Positions 34,730-43,804 of a DNA stretch of 64,000 bases are shown here, one piece after another. This DNA comes from Variovorax terrae (lineage in GTDB: Bacteria; Pseudomonadota; Gammaproteobacteria; Burkholderiales; Burkholderiaceae_C): contig NZ_JALGBI010000001.1 in NCBI RefSeq assembly GCF_022809125.1, positions 2,480,001 through 2,544,000 on the forward strand, written 5' to 3'. A program made the position numbers and the translations under genes. The notes below the pieces were generated by a model. The model saw only the letters and a program-made list of their open reading frames with translations. It had not been told where the DNA came from and did no database searches. The stretch's first letter is position 1, and every line of letters starts with the position of its first letter.

Positions 34730-35584
34730 TCAGCGCAGCGCCTCCCGCAGCAACTCCTTCAGCCGCGCATAGGCCTGCTCGCGTGCCACCGGGTTGCGCC
34801 CGGCATGCACGCCCTGCCCCGGGTGCGTGCCGTTGGGCACGTCGGCGCGCAGGCGCACGCTGCCTATTGGGTTGTCGAAGTCGTGGTAGCTGCCGGGATA
34901 GACGTTGACCTCGGCGCCCACCGCCTGGCCCAGCTCGATGCAGGGGCCGGGCGGCGTCCAGTCGTCCAGCTCACCGAGCATCATCGCCAGCCGCGTGGCG
35001 GGCCGGTAGCCGCTCTTGAGCGCGGCGCTGCAACCCGGGTAGAAGGCCACGCCCAGCGCGAACCGCCAGGGCTGGGCCGCCACCTCGCGGCGCGTGGCAT
35101 CGGTGGCTGCGAGCACGGCGCTGCCGCCATGCGACCAGCCCAGCAGCGCCAGCCGCTGCGGTGCGGCCCAGGGCTGGGCCAGCACCCAGGCGCCCGCGCC
35201 CAGCGCGTCAGCGCGGCGCTGGGTCTGGTCGATGCGGCGCTGGCCGATCTTCTGGGTGCACAGCTCCCGCTCGCCGCGCGGCGTGAGGCTGTCGGGAAAC
35301 AGCACCGCGCAGCCCTCGCCCACCAGCCAGTCGGCCATGGCCTGATGCCGGGCATTGAGCTCGCCCTTGCGCGCGCCGGTGGTGGCATAGAGACCGCCAC
35401 AACCGTGCAGGGCCACCACGGTGGCGTGGGGCGCAGGCGAGGCCGGCTTGAACAACCAGCCTTTCAGGGTGGTGCCATCCAGGCTGGGGAAGTGGACCTC
35501 TTCAGGCGACGCCGCCGCGGCCCAGACCGGCCACAGCGCACAAATCAGCATCAAAAGTACCAGAGGTCCTTGTCGCCTGGACAT
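34730..35584 (-). CDS. Exported dienelactone-hydrolase-family protein
   Basis: The 284-residue protein has a signal peptide ('VLLMLICALWPVWAAAA') and an alpha/beta-hydrolase domain. The nucleophile elbow is 'LLGWSHGGSAVLAA', the acid 'MLGELDDWTPPGPC' and the His 'YPGSYHDFDNP', the D-D-W-T and H-x-F order typical of dienelactone-hydrolase-like proteins. It converges with the exporter gene at a 3-bp distance. Being secreted, it probably acts on an extracellular ester rather than on dienelactone. Confidence 0.87.
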   Translation of the reverse strand: MSRRQGPLVLLMLICALWPVWAAAASPEEVHFPSLDGTTLKGWLFKPASPAPHATVVALHGCGGLYATTGARKGELNARHQAMADWLVGEGCAVLFPDSLTPRGERELCTQKIGQRRIDQTQRRADALGAGAWVLAQPWAAPQRLALLGWSHGGSAVLAATDATRREVAAQPWRFALGVAFYPGCSAALKSGYRPATRLAMMLGELDDWTPPGPCIELGQAVGAEVNVYPGSYHDFDNPIGSVRLRADVPNGTHPGQGVHAGRNPVAREQAYARLKELLREALR

Positions 35585-35588
35585 AACA

Positions 35589-35613
35589 TGCTATTGAATT
35601 GATAGCAACCCGC
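35589..35613 (+). repeat. Core of family A repeat (TGCTATTGAATTGATAGCAACC)
   Basis: The terminal arm of the family A repeat lies between the dienelactone-hydrolase-like gene start and the end of alaS. It is an inverted repeat, GCTAT-NNNNNN-ATAGC. The other 45 bp of the element are not recognisable. Confidence 0.5.
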
Positions 35614-35627
35614 TGTCGCAGCCAGCC

Positions 35628-38252
35628 TCAGAGGCGCTCGGCCACCCAGCCCTGCACCGACTTCAGCGCAGCCGGCAGGCCCGCGGCGTCGGTGCCGCCG
35701 GCCATGGCCATGTCGGGCTTGCCGCCGCCCTTGCCGCCCACTTGGCTCGCGACGAAGTTCACCAGCTCGCCGGCCTTGAGCCGGCCCATGCTGTCGGCAG
35801 TGACGCCGGCGGCAATCTGCACCTTGCCACCATCGACGGCCGCCAGCACGATGGCCGCGGTCTTGAATTTGTCTTTCAGCTTGTCCATGGTCTCGCGCAG
35901 GGTCTTGGCGTCGGCGCCTTCGAGGCGCGCTGCCAGCACCTTGATGCCCTTGACGTCCACGGCCTGGCTCATCAGTTCGTCGCCCTGCGAGGAAGCCAGC
36001 TTGCCTTTGAGCTGGGCCACTTCCTTCTCCAGCGTGCGCACCTGGTCCAGCACCTGGTGGAGACGGCCCTGCAGCTCGGCGGCCGGCGCCTTGAGCGTGC
36101 CCGCCGCCTGCTGCACCGTGGCCTCGAGCTGCTGCAGGTAGGCCAGCGCGTTGGCGCCGGTGACGGCTTCCACGCGGCGCACGCCAGCGGCCACGCCGCT
36201 TTCCGAGACGATCTTGAACAGGCCGATATCGCCGGTGCGCTGCACATGGGTGCCGCCGCAGAGCTCGCGGCTGCTGCCGATGTCGAGCACGCGCACGGTG
36301 TCGCCGTACTTTTCACCGAACAGCATCACCGCGCCGGTCTTCTGGGCCGACTCGATGTCCATCACGCGCGCCTGGGTGGCGGCATTGGCCAGCACTTCGG
36401 CGTTGACCTTGGTTTCGATCTCGCGGATCTGGGCGTCGCTCACCGGCGCGTTGTGGGTGAAGTCGAAACGCGTCTTGTCGGCATCGACCAGCGAGCCCTT
36501 TTGCTGCACATGGTCGCCCAGCACCTCGCGCAAGGCCTTGTGCATCAGGTGGGTCACGCTGTGGTTGCGCATGGTGGCCGCGCGCACGGCCGTGTCCACC
36601 TGCGCCGTCACCGCGTCGCCAAGCTTGAGCGTGCCTTCGGCCAGCCTGCCATGGTGGCCGAACACGTCGGCCTTGATCTTCTGCGTATCGGCCACCGCGA
36701 AGCGCGCGCCGCCGCCGGCGATCACGCCCTGGTCGCCCACCTGGCCGCCGCTTTCCGCATAGAACGGCGTCGTGTCCAGCACCACCACGCCATCCTGGCC
36801 GGCCTTGAGCTCAGCCACGGGCGTGCCCTCGGCATACAGCGCCACCACCTGGCTGGCATGCGCCAGCTCGTCATAGCCGGTGAAGGTGTTGCCGGCGCCG
36901 CTGTACTCCAGCGCACGGTCCATCTTGAACTTGCCGGCGGCGCGGCCGGCGGCCTTCTGCTTTTCCATCGCGGCGTTGAAGCCGGCCTCGTCCACGCTCA
37001 CGCCGCGCTCGCGGCAGACGTCGGCCGACAGGTCGAGCGGGAAGCCGTAGGTGTCGTGCAGCTTGAAGGCCACGTCGCCGGGCAGCACCTGGGCGCCGTT
37101 GGCCAGGGCCGCGTCTAAAATCTCCATGCCATTGGCCAGCGTCTCGAAGAAGCGCTCTTCCTCGGCTTTGAGCACCTCGGTGATGCGCTTCTCGTCGGCC
37201 TTGAGCTTGGGATAGGCCTCACCCATCAGCGCCACGAGGTCGGGCACCAGCTTGTGGAAGAAAGGCTTCTTCTGGCCCAGCTTGTAGCCGTGGCGGATGG
37301 CGCGGCGGATGATGCGGCGCTGCACGTAGCCGCGGCCTTCGTTGCCCGGGATCACGCCATCGGCCACCAGGAAGGCGGTGGCGCGGATGTGGTCGGCAAT
37401 CACGCGCAGGCTCTTGTTCTGCAGATCCTTCTCGCCGGTTTCGCGGGACGCCGCCTTGATGAGGGCAGCGAACAGGTCGATCTCGTAGTTGCTGTGCACA
37501 TGCTGCAGGATGGCCGCCAGCCGCTCCAGCCCCATGCCGGTGTCTACACAGGGCGCGGGCAGCTTGGTGACGCTGCCGTCGGCCGCCATGTCGAACTGCA
37601 TGAACACGTTGTTCCAGATCTCGATGAAGCGGTCGCCGTCTTCGCCCGGGCTGCCCGGGGGGCCGCCGGGGATGTGGTCGCCGTGGTCGTAGAAGATTTC
37701 GCTGCAGGGGCCGCAGGGGCCGGTGTCGGCCATCATCCAGAAGTTGTCGGACTTGTAGCGCCCGCCCTTGTTGTCGCCGATGCGGATCACGCGCTCGGGC
37801 GGCAGGCCGATTTCTTTCGTCCAGATGTCGTAGGCCTCATCGTCCTCGGCATAGACGGTGGCCAGCAGGCGGTCGGCGGGCAGCTTGTAGACCTCGGTCA
37901 GCAGCTCCCAGGCCCACTTCAGGCTCTCGCGCTTGAAGTAGTCGCCAAAGCTCCAGTTGCCCAGCATTTCGAAGAAGGTGTGATGCCGCGCGGTGTAGCC
38001 CACGTTCTCCAGGTCGTTGTGCTTGCCGCCGGCGCGCAGGCAGGCCTGGACCGAGGCGGCGCGCACGTAGGGGCGCTTGTCGGTGCCGAGGAACACGTCC
38101 TTGAACTGCACCATGCCCGAGTTGGTGAACATCAGCGTGGGGTCGTTGGCGGGCACCAGCGAGCTGGACGCCACGATGGTGTGGCCCTTGGAAGCGAAGA
38201 AGTCGAGAAACGTCTTGCGGATGTCGGCAACGGTAAAAGTGGGAGTGCTCAT
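35628..38252 (-). CDS. alaS: Alanyl-tRNA synthetase
   Basis: This 874-residue class II synthetase is full length. The aminoacylation domain shows '[20 protein letters not shown]', '[18 protein letters not shown]'-like '[20 protein letters not shown]' and '[20 protein letters not shown]'. The editing domain has its zinc ligands in '[19 protein letters not shown]' and '[20 protein letters not shown]'. The C-terminal C-Ala domain ends with '[18 protein letters not shown]'. The start region '[15 protein letters not shown]' is the conserved one. It is divergent from the gabD-like gene. Confidence 0.97.
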   Translation of the reverse strand: MSTPTFTVADIRKTFLDFFASKGHTIVASSSLVPANDPTLMFTNSGMVQFKDVFLGTDKRPYVRAASVQACLRAGGKHNDLENVGYTARHHTFFEMLGNWSFGDYFKRESLKWAWELLTEVYKLPADRLLATVYAEDDEAYDIWTKEIGLPPERVIRIGDNKGGRYKSDNFWMMADTGPCGPCSEIFYDHGDHIPGGPPGSPGEDGDRFIEIWNNVFMQFDMAADGSVTKLPAPCVDTGMGLERLAAILQHVHSNYEIDLFAALIKAASRETGEKDLQNKSLRVIADHIRATAFLVADGVIPGNEGRGYVQRRIIRRAIRHGYKLGQKKPFFHKLVPDLVALMGEAYPKLKADEKRITEVLKAEEERFFETLANGMEILDAALANGAQVLPGDVAFKLHDTYGFPLDLSADVCRERGVSVDEAGFNAAMEKQKAAGRAAGKFKMDRALEYSGAGNTFTGYDELAHASQVVALYAEGTPVAELKAGQDGVVVLDTTPFYAESGGQVGDQGVIAGGGARFAVADTQKIKADVFGHHGRLAEGTLKLGDAVTAQVDTAVRAATMRNHSVTHLMHKALREVLGDHVQQKGSLVDADKTRFDFTHNAPVSDAQIREIETKVNAEVLANAATQARVMDIESAQKTGAVMLFGEKYGDTVRVLDIGSSRELCGGTHVQRTGDIGLFKIVSESGVAAGVRRVEAVTGANALAYLQQLEATVQQAAGTLKAPAAELQGRLHQVLDQVRTLEKEVAQLKGKLASSQGDELMSQAVDVKGIKVLAARLEGADAKTLRETMDKLKDKFKTAAIVLAAVDGGKVQIAAGVTADSMGRLKAGELVNFVASQVGGKGGGKPDMAMAGGTDAAGLPAALKSVQGWVAERL

Positions 38253-38394
38253 CTTCTGGAAGAATGCCGTGCCGGCCAGCGACCGCAGACCACACGTAAA
38301 TGCTTGATTTATTTGAACATTCGATTATAAGTTTCGGCCTGCCCCGGTGTCTGGCCCGATTTGGCGCAGACGCCCGGCCCGAATGCTGGCAAAA

Positions 38395-38414
38395 TTAGTT
38401 AATACGTTAAGTAA
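38395..38414. promoter_or_regulatory. Palindromic operator candidate upstream of gabD-like gene
   Basis: TTAGTTAA-TACG-TTAAGTAA is a 20-bp palindrome with 7 of 8 arm positions paired. It lies in the AT-rich part of the alaS/gabD divergent region, 42 bp before the gabD-like start. It has the size and symmetry of a dimeric repressor site (GntR or TetR/MarR type). The regulator is not in the window. Confidence 0.45.
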
Positions 38415-38456
38415 TTTCCGGCCCAGCCGGACGCCCTCACCCTCAGGAGACCTTTC

Positions 38457-39935
38457 GTGGACATGAAGACTTCCCCCCTCGCCCTGCTCAAGGACCCCAG
38501 CCTGCTCAAGACCGATGCGCTGATCAATGGCCAATGGGTGCAGGGCGCCAGCCGCTTCGACGTGAACGACCCTTCCACCGGCCGCAAGCTGGCCGACGTG
38601 GCCAACCTCGGCCCGGCCGATGCCGAGGCCGCCATCGCCGCCGCCAACGCCGCTTGGCCGGCCTGGCGCAGCAAGACCGCCAAGGAGCGCAGCATCATCC
38701 TGCGCAAGTGGTTCGACCTGCTGATGGCCCACCAGGAGGACCTGGGCCGCATCATGACCGCCGAGCAGGGCAAGCCGTTCGCCGAAGCCAAGGGCGAAGT
38801 GGCCTACGGCGCGAGCTTCGTGGAGTGGTTTGCCGAGGAGGCCAAGCGCGTCAACGGCGAGACCCTGCCCCATTTCGACAACAACCGCCGCCTGATGGTG
38901 ATCCGCCAGCCGATCGGCGTGTGCGCCGCCATCACGCCCTGGAATTTCCCGCTGGCCATGATCACGCGCAAGGTGGCGCCGGCGCTGGCGGCCGGCTGCC
39001 CGGTGGTGATCAAGCCCGCCGAGCTCACGCCGCTGACGGCGCTGGCCGCTGCCGAGCTGGCCCTGCGTGCCGGCATCCCGGCCGGCGTGCTGAACCTGCT
39101 GCCTGCCGACGGCGCCAACAGCATCGCCGTGGGCAAGGTGTTCTGCGCCAGCGACACGGTGCGCCACATCAGCTTCACCGGCAGCACGGAAGTCGGCCGC
39201 ATCCTGATGGCGCAGAGCGCTCCCACGGTCAAGAAGCTGGCGCTCGAGCTCGGCGGCAACGCCCCCTTCATCGTGTTCGACGATGCCGACATCGACTCGG
39301 CCGTCGAGGGCGCGCTTGCCAGCAAGTACCGCAACGCCGGCCAGACCTGCGTCTGCGCCAACCGCTTCTATGTGCAGGACGGCGTGTACGACGCCTTCGT
39401 GGCGAAGTTCGCTGCCAAGGTCCAGGCCTTCAAGGTCGGCAACGGCTTCGAGGACGGCGTGGTGCAGGGCCCGCTGATCGAGGATGCCGCCATCGACAAG
39501 GTGCAGCGCCACGTGGACGACGCTGTGGCCAAGGGCGGCAAGGTGGTGGCCGGCGGCCACAGGCTGCCGGGCCAGTTCTTCGAGCCCACCGTGGTGGCCG
39601 AGGCCACGGCCGACATGCTGTGCGCCCGCGAGGAAACCTTCGGCCCGTTCGCCCCGGTGTTCCGCTTCAAGACCGAGCAGGAGGCCATTGACGCGGCGAA
39701 CAACACCGAGTTCGGCCTGGCCAGCTACTTCTACAGCCGCGACGTGGGCCGCATCTTCCGCGTGGGCGAGGCGCTGGAGTACGGCATGGTGGGCATCAAC
39801 GTGGGCATCATCGCCACCGAGCATGTGCCGTTCGGCGGCGTCAAGCAGTCGGGCCTGGGGCGCGAAGGCTCGCACCACGGCATGGATGAGTATGTTGAAA
39901 TGAAGTACCTTTGCCTCGGAGACATTCTCAAATGA
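38457..39935 (+). CDS. gabD: NAD(P)-dependent succinate-semialdehyde dehydrogenase family protein
   Basis: This 492-residue aldehyde dehydrogenase has 'CAAITPWNFPLAMITRKVAP', 'KPAELTPLTALAAAELALRA', catalytic Glu in 'LALELGGNAPFIVFDDADID', nucleophilic Cys in 'NAGQTCVCANRFYVQDG' and the C-terminal 'PFGGVKQSGLGREGSHHGMD', the GabD subgroup. It oxidises succinate semialdehyde or glutarate semialdehyde to the acid. GTG at 38457 is chosen because AGGAG sits seven bases before it; an in-frame ATG two codons on is 13 bases away. Its TGA overlaps the next start. Confidence 0.92.
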   Translation: MDMKTSPLALLKDPSLLKTDALINGQWVQGASRFDVNDPSTGRKLADVANLGPADAEAAIAAANAAWPAWRSKTAKERSIILRKWFDLLMAHQEDLGRIMTAEQGKPFAEAKGEVAYGASFVEWFAEEAKRVNGETLPHFDNNRRLMVIRQPIGVCAAITPWNFPLAMITRKVAPALAAGCPVVIKPAELTPLTALAAAELALRAGIPAGVLNLLPADGANSIAVGKVFCASDTVRHISFTGSTEVGRILMAQSAPTVKKLALELGGNAPFIVFDDADIDSAVEGALASKYRNAGQTCVCANRFYVQDGVYDAFVAKFAAKVQAFKVGNGFEDGVVQGPLIEDAAIDKVQRHVDDAVAKGGKVVAGGHRLPGQFFEPTVVAEATADMLCAREETFGPFAPVFRFKTEQEAIDAANNTEFGLASYFYSRDVGRIFRVGEALEYGMVGINVGIIATEHVPFGGVKQSGLGREGSHHGMDEYVEMKYLCLGDILK

Positions 39936-40372
39936 ACCGCCGACTCTTCATCCAGGCCGCCGCGGCCACCGCATCCGCTACGCTTTTGATAGCAGCTCAG
40001 GCCCAGGGGACAGGGACCTCCGGCACAAAACGCCACAAAATCGTGATCCAGATGAGCGATGCCGACCCGGGCAAGTGGAATCTCGCGCTGAACAACGCGA
40101 AGAACCTGCAGGACGACGTCGGCGCCACCAACGTGGACATCGAGATCGTGGCCTACGGCCCCGGCATCGGCATGCTCAAGCTCGAATCCCCGGTGGCCTC
40201 GCGCGTCGACGATGCGGTGAAGGCCGGCGTCAAGGTGCTGGCCTGCGAGAACACCATGCGCGGCCAGAAGCTGACCAAGGACGACATGAACGGCGCCGTC
40301 GGCTACGTGCCGGCCGGCGTGACGGAAATCATGAAGAAGCAGGCCGAGGGCTGGGCCTACCTGCGGCCCTGA
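39932..40372 (+). CDS. Exported DsrE-like small protein
   Basis: This 146-residue protein begins 'MNRRLFIQAAAATASATLLI', a twin-arginine-like signal (RRLFIQ). A DsrE/F-like fold follows ('KIVIQMSDADPGKWNLALNN', 'VDIEIVAYGPGIGMLKLES', 'VKVLACENTMRGQKLTKDDM' with one Cys, and 'YVPAGVTEIMKKQAEGWAYL'). The ATG overlaps the stop of the dehydrogenase (ATGA), so the pair is co-translated. Part of the signal-peptide region (39973-40043) derives from a family A-like repeat in reverse orientation. The function of exported DsrE-like proteins is not established. Confidence 0.82.
   Translation: MNRRLFIQAAAATASATLLIAAQAQGTGTSGTKRHKIVIQMSDADPGKWNLALNNAKNLQDDVGATNVDIEIVAYGPGIGMLKLESPVASRVDDAVKAGVKVLACENTMRGQKLTKDDMNGAVGYVPAGVTEIMKKQAEGWAYLRP
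39973..40043 (-). repeat. Family A-like repeat inside the signal-peptide region of the DsrE-like gene
   Basis: The core GCTACGCTTTTGATAGC (39977-39993) matches the terminal arm of family A. In reverse orientation it is followed by GGTCC and GTTTTG-like segments in roughly the expected order. Similarity outside the core is partial. It encodes about residues 15-37 of the exported protein. Confidence 0.45.
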
Positions 40373-40425
40373 GCCCGAGGCACCCCGCAAGGCCGGGACG
40401 CCGCAGCACCTGAAGCGCGGCCCGG

Positions 40426-42078
40426 CTACGGCGCCTTGACGAAGGCCGCCGAGGCGCCGGCCACATGGCCCGCGCCGCTGCTGAGCAGCGTGCTCTGAAC
40501 CCTGAACACCGCGAGGAAGCTCTGCCCGCTGGCGCCCGCCAGTTGGCCCGCCGTGATCGCGGTGGACACATTGCCCGTCTGGCAGCCCGCCGTGCAGGTC
40601 ACCGGCAAGGCCTGGGCGCCGGCGGCCAGCGAATACTGGGTGCCGGCGGCGATGGAGTAGCTGGTGGCGGATTGGCCAGCCCCGGCGCCGAAGCCCATCA
40701 CCATGTTGGAGAGCGTGGTGACGGACTGGCTACCGTAGTTGATCGAGAGGTTGCCCGGCGCAAACGTGCCCTGGCGGTGGAAGTTGTCGGTGGCCGGCGA
40801 GCCGCCGGCGTAGTTGTACTGGGCGATGCCCGAGGTCGGTAGCGCCACCGTGGGCGAATCGGCAAAGATGTAGTGAGCCACCCGGAAGGTGTCGTACAGC
40901 CAGTACGCGCCCGCAGCGCTGCTGGAGCTGGTGGACACGAAGCCCATCTTGTAGGAAGGATCGGTCGCCACCGCATCGATGGCGGCCGCGAGCCCGGCGG
41001 CATTCGTCACGCCCGTCAGGTTGAAGGCAGGGTTCCAGAAGCCGCCGAGATCCGGCGTGCCCTCGCGCACATTGGGGCCGCCCGGCCGGTCCGTCACCAG
41101 CACGACATGCCCGTTGCTGGCGGGGGTGGTGGGGATGGAGGTCGTGGTCGCGTCCGCGGCCTTGTAAGAGACAGGCGGCGTGCCCTGCAGGGCCATCTGG
41201 GACGAGGACGAGGTCTGCGGCGAGGTCGACGTCTGGGTCGAGCTGGACGATTGCGGCGGCGCAGAGGCCTCCGAAGAAGACGAAGAGGAGGACGACGGCG
41301 AGGACGACGCCGTTTGCCCGCTGCCCGACTCGCCGCCCGCGCTCGTCGTTCCTGAGGCGCTGGCCATGCCTGACGCACCCGATGTGCCTGACGTGCCGGA
41401 GGCACCGGACGGCGGCGCATTGGTGTTGCCGCGCCCACGGGCCAGCAGGCCGCGCTCGCTCAGCACCGACGGGGGCGCCAGCAGTTGGGTCGGCGCGGTG
41501 TTCTGGTCGGCCACGAAGAAGTATTCCTGCTGCCCGAACTCGGTCTCGCCGCCTTGGTTGCTCACGTCGATGCGGCCGTCGGTGACGCCGCCAAAGGTGC
41601 CGTTGGGCGCCTGGCTGCCGTCGGCATTGGTGCAATCGTTGTCGCACGTCACCACGGTGAAGTTGGTGCCGCGGATGCCGATGGTGGCAGTGGGTGTGTT
41701 GAGCGCGAAGGCCTTGCGGTTGGCCTTGCCGATCAGGCCCGTGATGGTGCGCAGGCCGCCCTTGATCAGGCTCAGGACCGACTTGTCGGACTCGGCCTTG
41801 CGGTCGTACTGGTAGTCCTGGATCCTGAACTGGCTGTTGGCCCGCAGCGCCACGATGGACTCGTCGGAAAACCGGACCTGCAGCGCGCTCCTGTCGCCCA
41901 CGAGCAGCGTGTCCCCGCTTTCCACCAGCGTGCCGACGCCGACGGCCACCTTGGCGCCGGCGCGCTCGATATTGGCGTCGCCAGCCACGGCCAGCACCCG
42001 GCCGGCCGAGGCGGCCCATGCGCCCGGATAACTGCTGCCCAGCGCGAGCACGGCGACAGCGATGTGGGTTTTCTTCAT
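40426..42078 (-). CDS. FecR-domain exported protein with Ser-rich linker and beta-rich C-terminal lobe
   Basis: The 550-residue protein has a signal peptide ('HIAVAVLALGSSYPGAWAAS'). A FecR domain follows ('GVGTLVESGDTLLVGDRSAL', 'IVALRANSQFRIQDYQYD', 'KGGLRTITGLIGKANRKAFA', 'TPTATIGIRGTNFTVVTCDN'). Residues ~220-300 are low-complexity Gly/Ser/Gln repeats. The last ~230 residues are beta-rich and resemble the barrel-like lobe of TbpB-type Slam substrates ('FAPGNLSINYGSQSVTTLSN', 'FLAVFRVQSTLLSSGAG'). The last point is my structural guess. The upstream gene, 13 bp away (44 bp... from its alternative end none), encodes a Slam-like outer-membrane protein, which suggests the pair is an export system and its cargo. 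Confidence 0.8.
   Translation of the reverse strand: MKKTHIAVAVLALGSSYPGAWAASAGRVLAVAGDANIERAGAKVAVGVGTLVESGDTLLVGDRSALQVRFSDESIVALRANSQFRIQDYQYDRKAESDKSVLSLIKGGLRTITGLIGKANRKAFALNTPTATIGIRGTNFTVVTCDNDCTNADGSQAPNGTFGGVTDGRIDVSNQGGETEFGQQEYFFVADQNTAPTQLLAPPSVLSERGLLARGRGNTNAPPSGASGTSGTSGASGMASASGTTSAGGESGSGQTASSSPSSSSSSSSEASAPPQSSSSTQTSTSPQTSSSSQMALQGTPPVSYKAADATTTSIPTTPASNGHVVLVTDRPGGPNVREGTPDLGGFWNPAFNLTGVTNAAGLAAAIDAVATDPSYKMGFVSTSSSSAAGAYWLYDTFRVAHYIFADSPTVALPTSGIAQYNYAGGSPATDNFHRQGTFAPGNLSINYGSQSVTTLSNMVMGFGAGAGQSATSYSIAAGTQYSLAAGAQALPVTCTAGCQTGNVSTAITAGQLAGASGQSFLAVFRVQSTLLSSGAGHVAGASAAFVKAP
41177..41440. repeat. Low-complexity Ser/Gly/Thr/Gln-coding tract
   Basis: This is the linker of the FecR-domain protein, with runs of Ser codons and short SGTSGASG-type units. 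Both strands remain open, which creates spurious antisense frames here. Length variation between strains by slippage is likely but not shown. Confidence 0.7.
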
Positions 42079-42091
42079 GTTCGCTCCCCGG

Positions 42092-43447
42092 CTATTTGAA
42101 GTCGTAACGCAGTTTCACGGCCAGCACGTCGCGGTCGTACTGGTAGAAGCCGATGTTCGATCTCTGATCGGTGTACTGGTACTCCCCGCGCACCGACCAG
42201 TTGCGGTCGACCGCATAGATGACCGCGAGATCGAGGGCACAGAAATCATCCTGGCGATGGGGAGCGCCCACGGCAAACTCGCGCGCATAGCGGCTGTTCT
42301 GGTAGCTCAGGCCGCCGGCCACCGTCCATCGCGCCCGGGGCTGGGCCGACAGCGAAACCCGGCCGCCCCACAGGTTGCGCGAGAGGTCGTCGCGGTTCCT
42401 GCGGTTGCTTTCGCGCCCGGCGTTCAGGCTCAGGTTGAGGACCGGGTTCCAGGGATGCACCAGCGAGCGGGTCCAGAAGCCGGTGAGCGTGGCCAGCCGG
42501 CTGTCGCGCTCATCGGTAGCCGACAGCACCGGTGCGCCGCTCTTGTTCTTGGTGAGATAGGTCAGGATGTTGTCGTAGTTCAGGTCGGACCACTGCGCGG
42601 ACAGGCCGAAGCGGTTGAACTGGTCGTTCTGGTACTGCCACTCGCCCACCAGCGTCGTGAGACTCAAGTAATTCTGGTTGTCGACCGTCAGCTTGTTCCA
42701 GTCGATGCCGAAGCGGTACAGGTTGCGCCCGCCGATCACCGACACGCCGCCTTGCAGGGCCAGCGAGCGCTGGTCGAACTGGCTGTTGCCGCCGCCCTGG
42801 TACAGGCGGCCCGTCGCGCCGACGCCGCCATAGAGGGCCACGCCGGGCGCCACCGGATAGGTGCCCTGGGCGCCCGCGGCCAACGTGGAGAACCCCGCCG
42901 ATTCCTTCTCGGCGGAATCTCCCGGCGCGATGACCACCCCGAGGGGCAGTCCGCTCACCTGGCCGCTGGGTGGCCCGGCGTTGATGTTGCTGTCGGTGCC
43001 CAGCCCCAATTCCACATAGGCCGAGGCCGTCGGCTGGTAGCGGCTCTCCCGCGCCCGGATGGCATCCAGAAACTTGTTGATGGCGTCGAGTTCCTGGCCG
43101 GTGCTGCCCGCCACCAGGCCCGTGAACTCCTCGCGCGCACGCTGGTCCTCTCCCAGGATGTAGTAGCCGCGCGCCAGCTGGTACCGCGCCGACCGGTTGT
43201 CGGGAAACAACAGCGCATAGCGCTCCAGCGCCAGCACGCCCTCGCCCGGCGCGCCGGCGTCCAGCGCCGCGATGCCGAAATAGAAGTCGAACAGCGGCTG
43301 CCCCATCTCCCCTGGCGACGCCTTGCCCAGCTCATAAGCCTGCCTGGGCTGTCCCTTCTCCAGCAGAGACTTGACGTCGTCGGCCACAGCGGCCAGCGCG
43401 CTGCCGCCAGCGGTACACAGGACCATCCCGATAAGCTGTTTTTTCAT
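42092..43447 (-). CDS. TPR/beta-barrel outer-membrane protein, Slam (DUF560)-like
   Basis: The 451-residue protein has a signal peptide ('KKQLIGMVLCTAGGSALA'). TPR repeats span ~25-125 ('FYFGIAALDAGAPGEGVLAL', 'PDNRSARYQLARGYYILGED'). After 'YVELGLGTDSNINAGP' comes a 14-strand-like barrel of ~300 residues ending 'DRDVLAVKLRYDFK', a C-terminal aromatic as expected for outer-membrane barrels. Slam proteins move surface lipoproteins or haemophores across the outer membrane. It lies directly upstream of the FecR-domain gene (13-bp gap). The ATG at 43447 is used; an in-frame GTG three codons upstream is possible. Confidence 0.82.
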   Translation of the reverse strand: MKKQLIGMVLCTAGGSALAAVADDVKSLLEKGQPRQAYELGKASPGEMGQPLFDFYFGIAALDAGAPGEGVLALERYALLFPDNRSARYQLARGYYILGEDQRAREEFTGLVAGSTGQELDAINKFLDAIRARESRYQPTASAYVELGLGTDSNINAGPPSGQVSGLPLGVVIAPGDSAEKESAGFSTLAAGAQGTYPVAPGVALYGGVGATGRLYQGGGNSQFDQRSLALQGGVSVIGGRNLYRFGIDWNKLTVDNQNYLSLTTLVGEWQYQNDQFNRFGLSAQWSDLNYDNILTYLTKNKSGAPVLSATDERDSRLATLTGFWTRSLVHPWNPVLNLSLNAGRESNRRNRDDLSRNLWGGRVSLSAQPRARWTVAGGLSYQNSRYAREFAVGAPHRQDDFCALDLAVIYAVDRNWSVRGEYQYTDQRSNIGFYQYDRDVLAVKLRYDFK

Positions 43448-43711
43448 TTTCTGCACTAAGTTTCAAACCCGCCAGAACCCGCCGCACTCGAGGCGCGGCG
43501 CGCCAAATGCAAGCATTTGTCAAACTATGCACTTAATGTAAATTCGGGTCAATGCTCGGAATACGGCGAACGCAGGCGGCCTGCCAATGCGGCCGGAGCC
43601 GCAGCGATGCGAACCAATGCGATAATCGATAGAGAACGATGATCGGCTGGGGATCCCAGTTAGCATCGCTCCTGGCAGATTCGGCCACGGCCGGCCTGCC
43701 GCCACTCAGAC

Positions 43712-43785
43712 GCGGGTGTAGTTCAATGGTAGAACGGCAGCTTCCCAAGCTTCATACGAGGGTTCGATTCCCTTCACCCGCTCCA
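43712..43785 (+). tRNA. tRNA-Gly (anticodon CCC)
   Basis: The 74-nt cloverleaf runs from GCGGGTG to CACCCGC, with T as discriminator and an encoded CCA. The D-loop sequence is TAGTTCAATGGTAGAAC, the anticodon loop TTCCCAA (anticodon CCC) and the T-arm GAGGGTTCGATTCCCTT. The anticodon stem has one C-U mismatch (GCAGC/GCTTC), which I recall from other Burkholderiales tRNA-Gly(CCC) genes. Its 3' end lies 19 bp from the stop codon of the convergent sigma-54 activator gene. Confidence 0.95.
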
Positions 43786-43804
43786 GTCTCCACACCCGCC
43801 GCCG

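Noticed and set aside
38325..39878. 517-codon minus-strand frame opposite the gabD-like gene
   Set aside because: It is an antisense shadow; the plus-strand protein has a complete aldehyde dehydrogenase motif set.
43712..43785. tRNA-Gly as a pseudogene because of a C-U mismatch in the anticodon stem
   Set aside because: All other stems pair, the CCA is encoded, and the same mismatch is, as far as I recall, found in related tRNA-Gly(CCC) genes.
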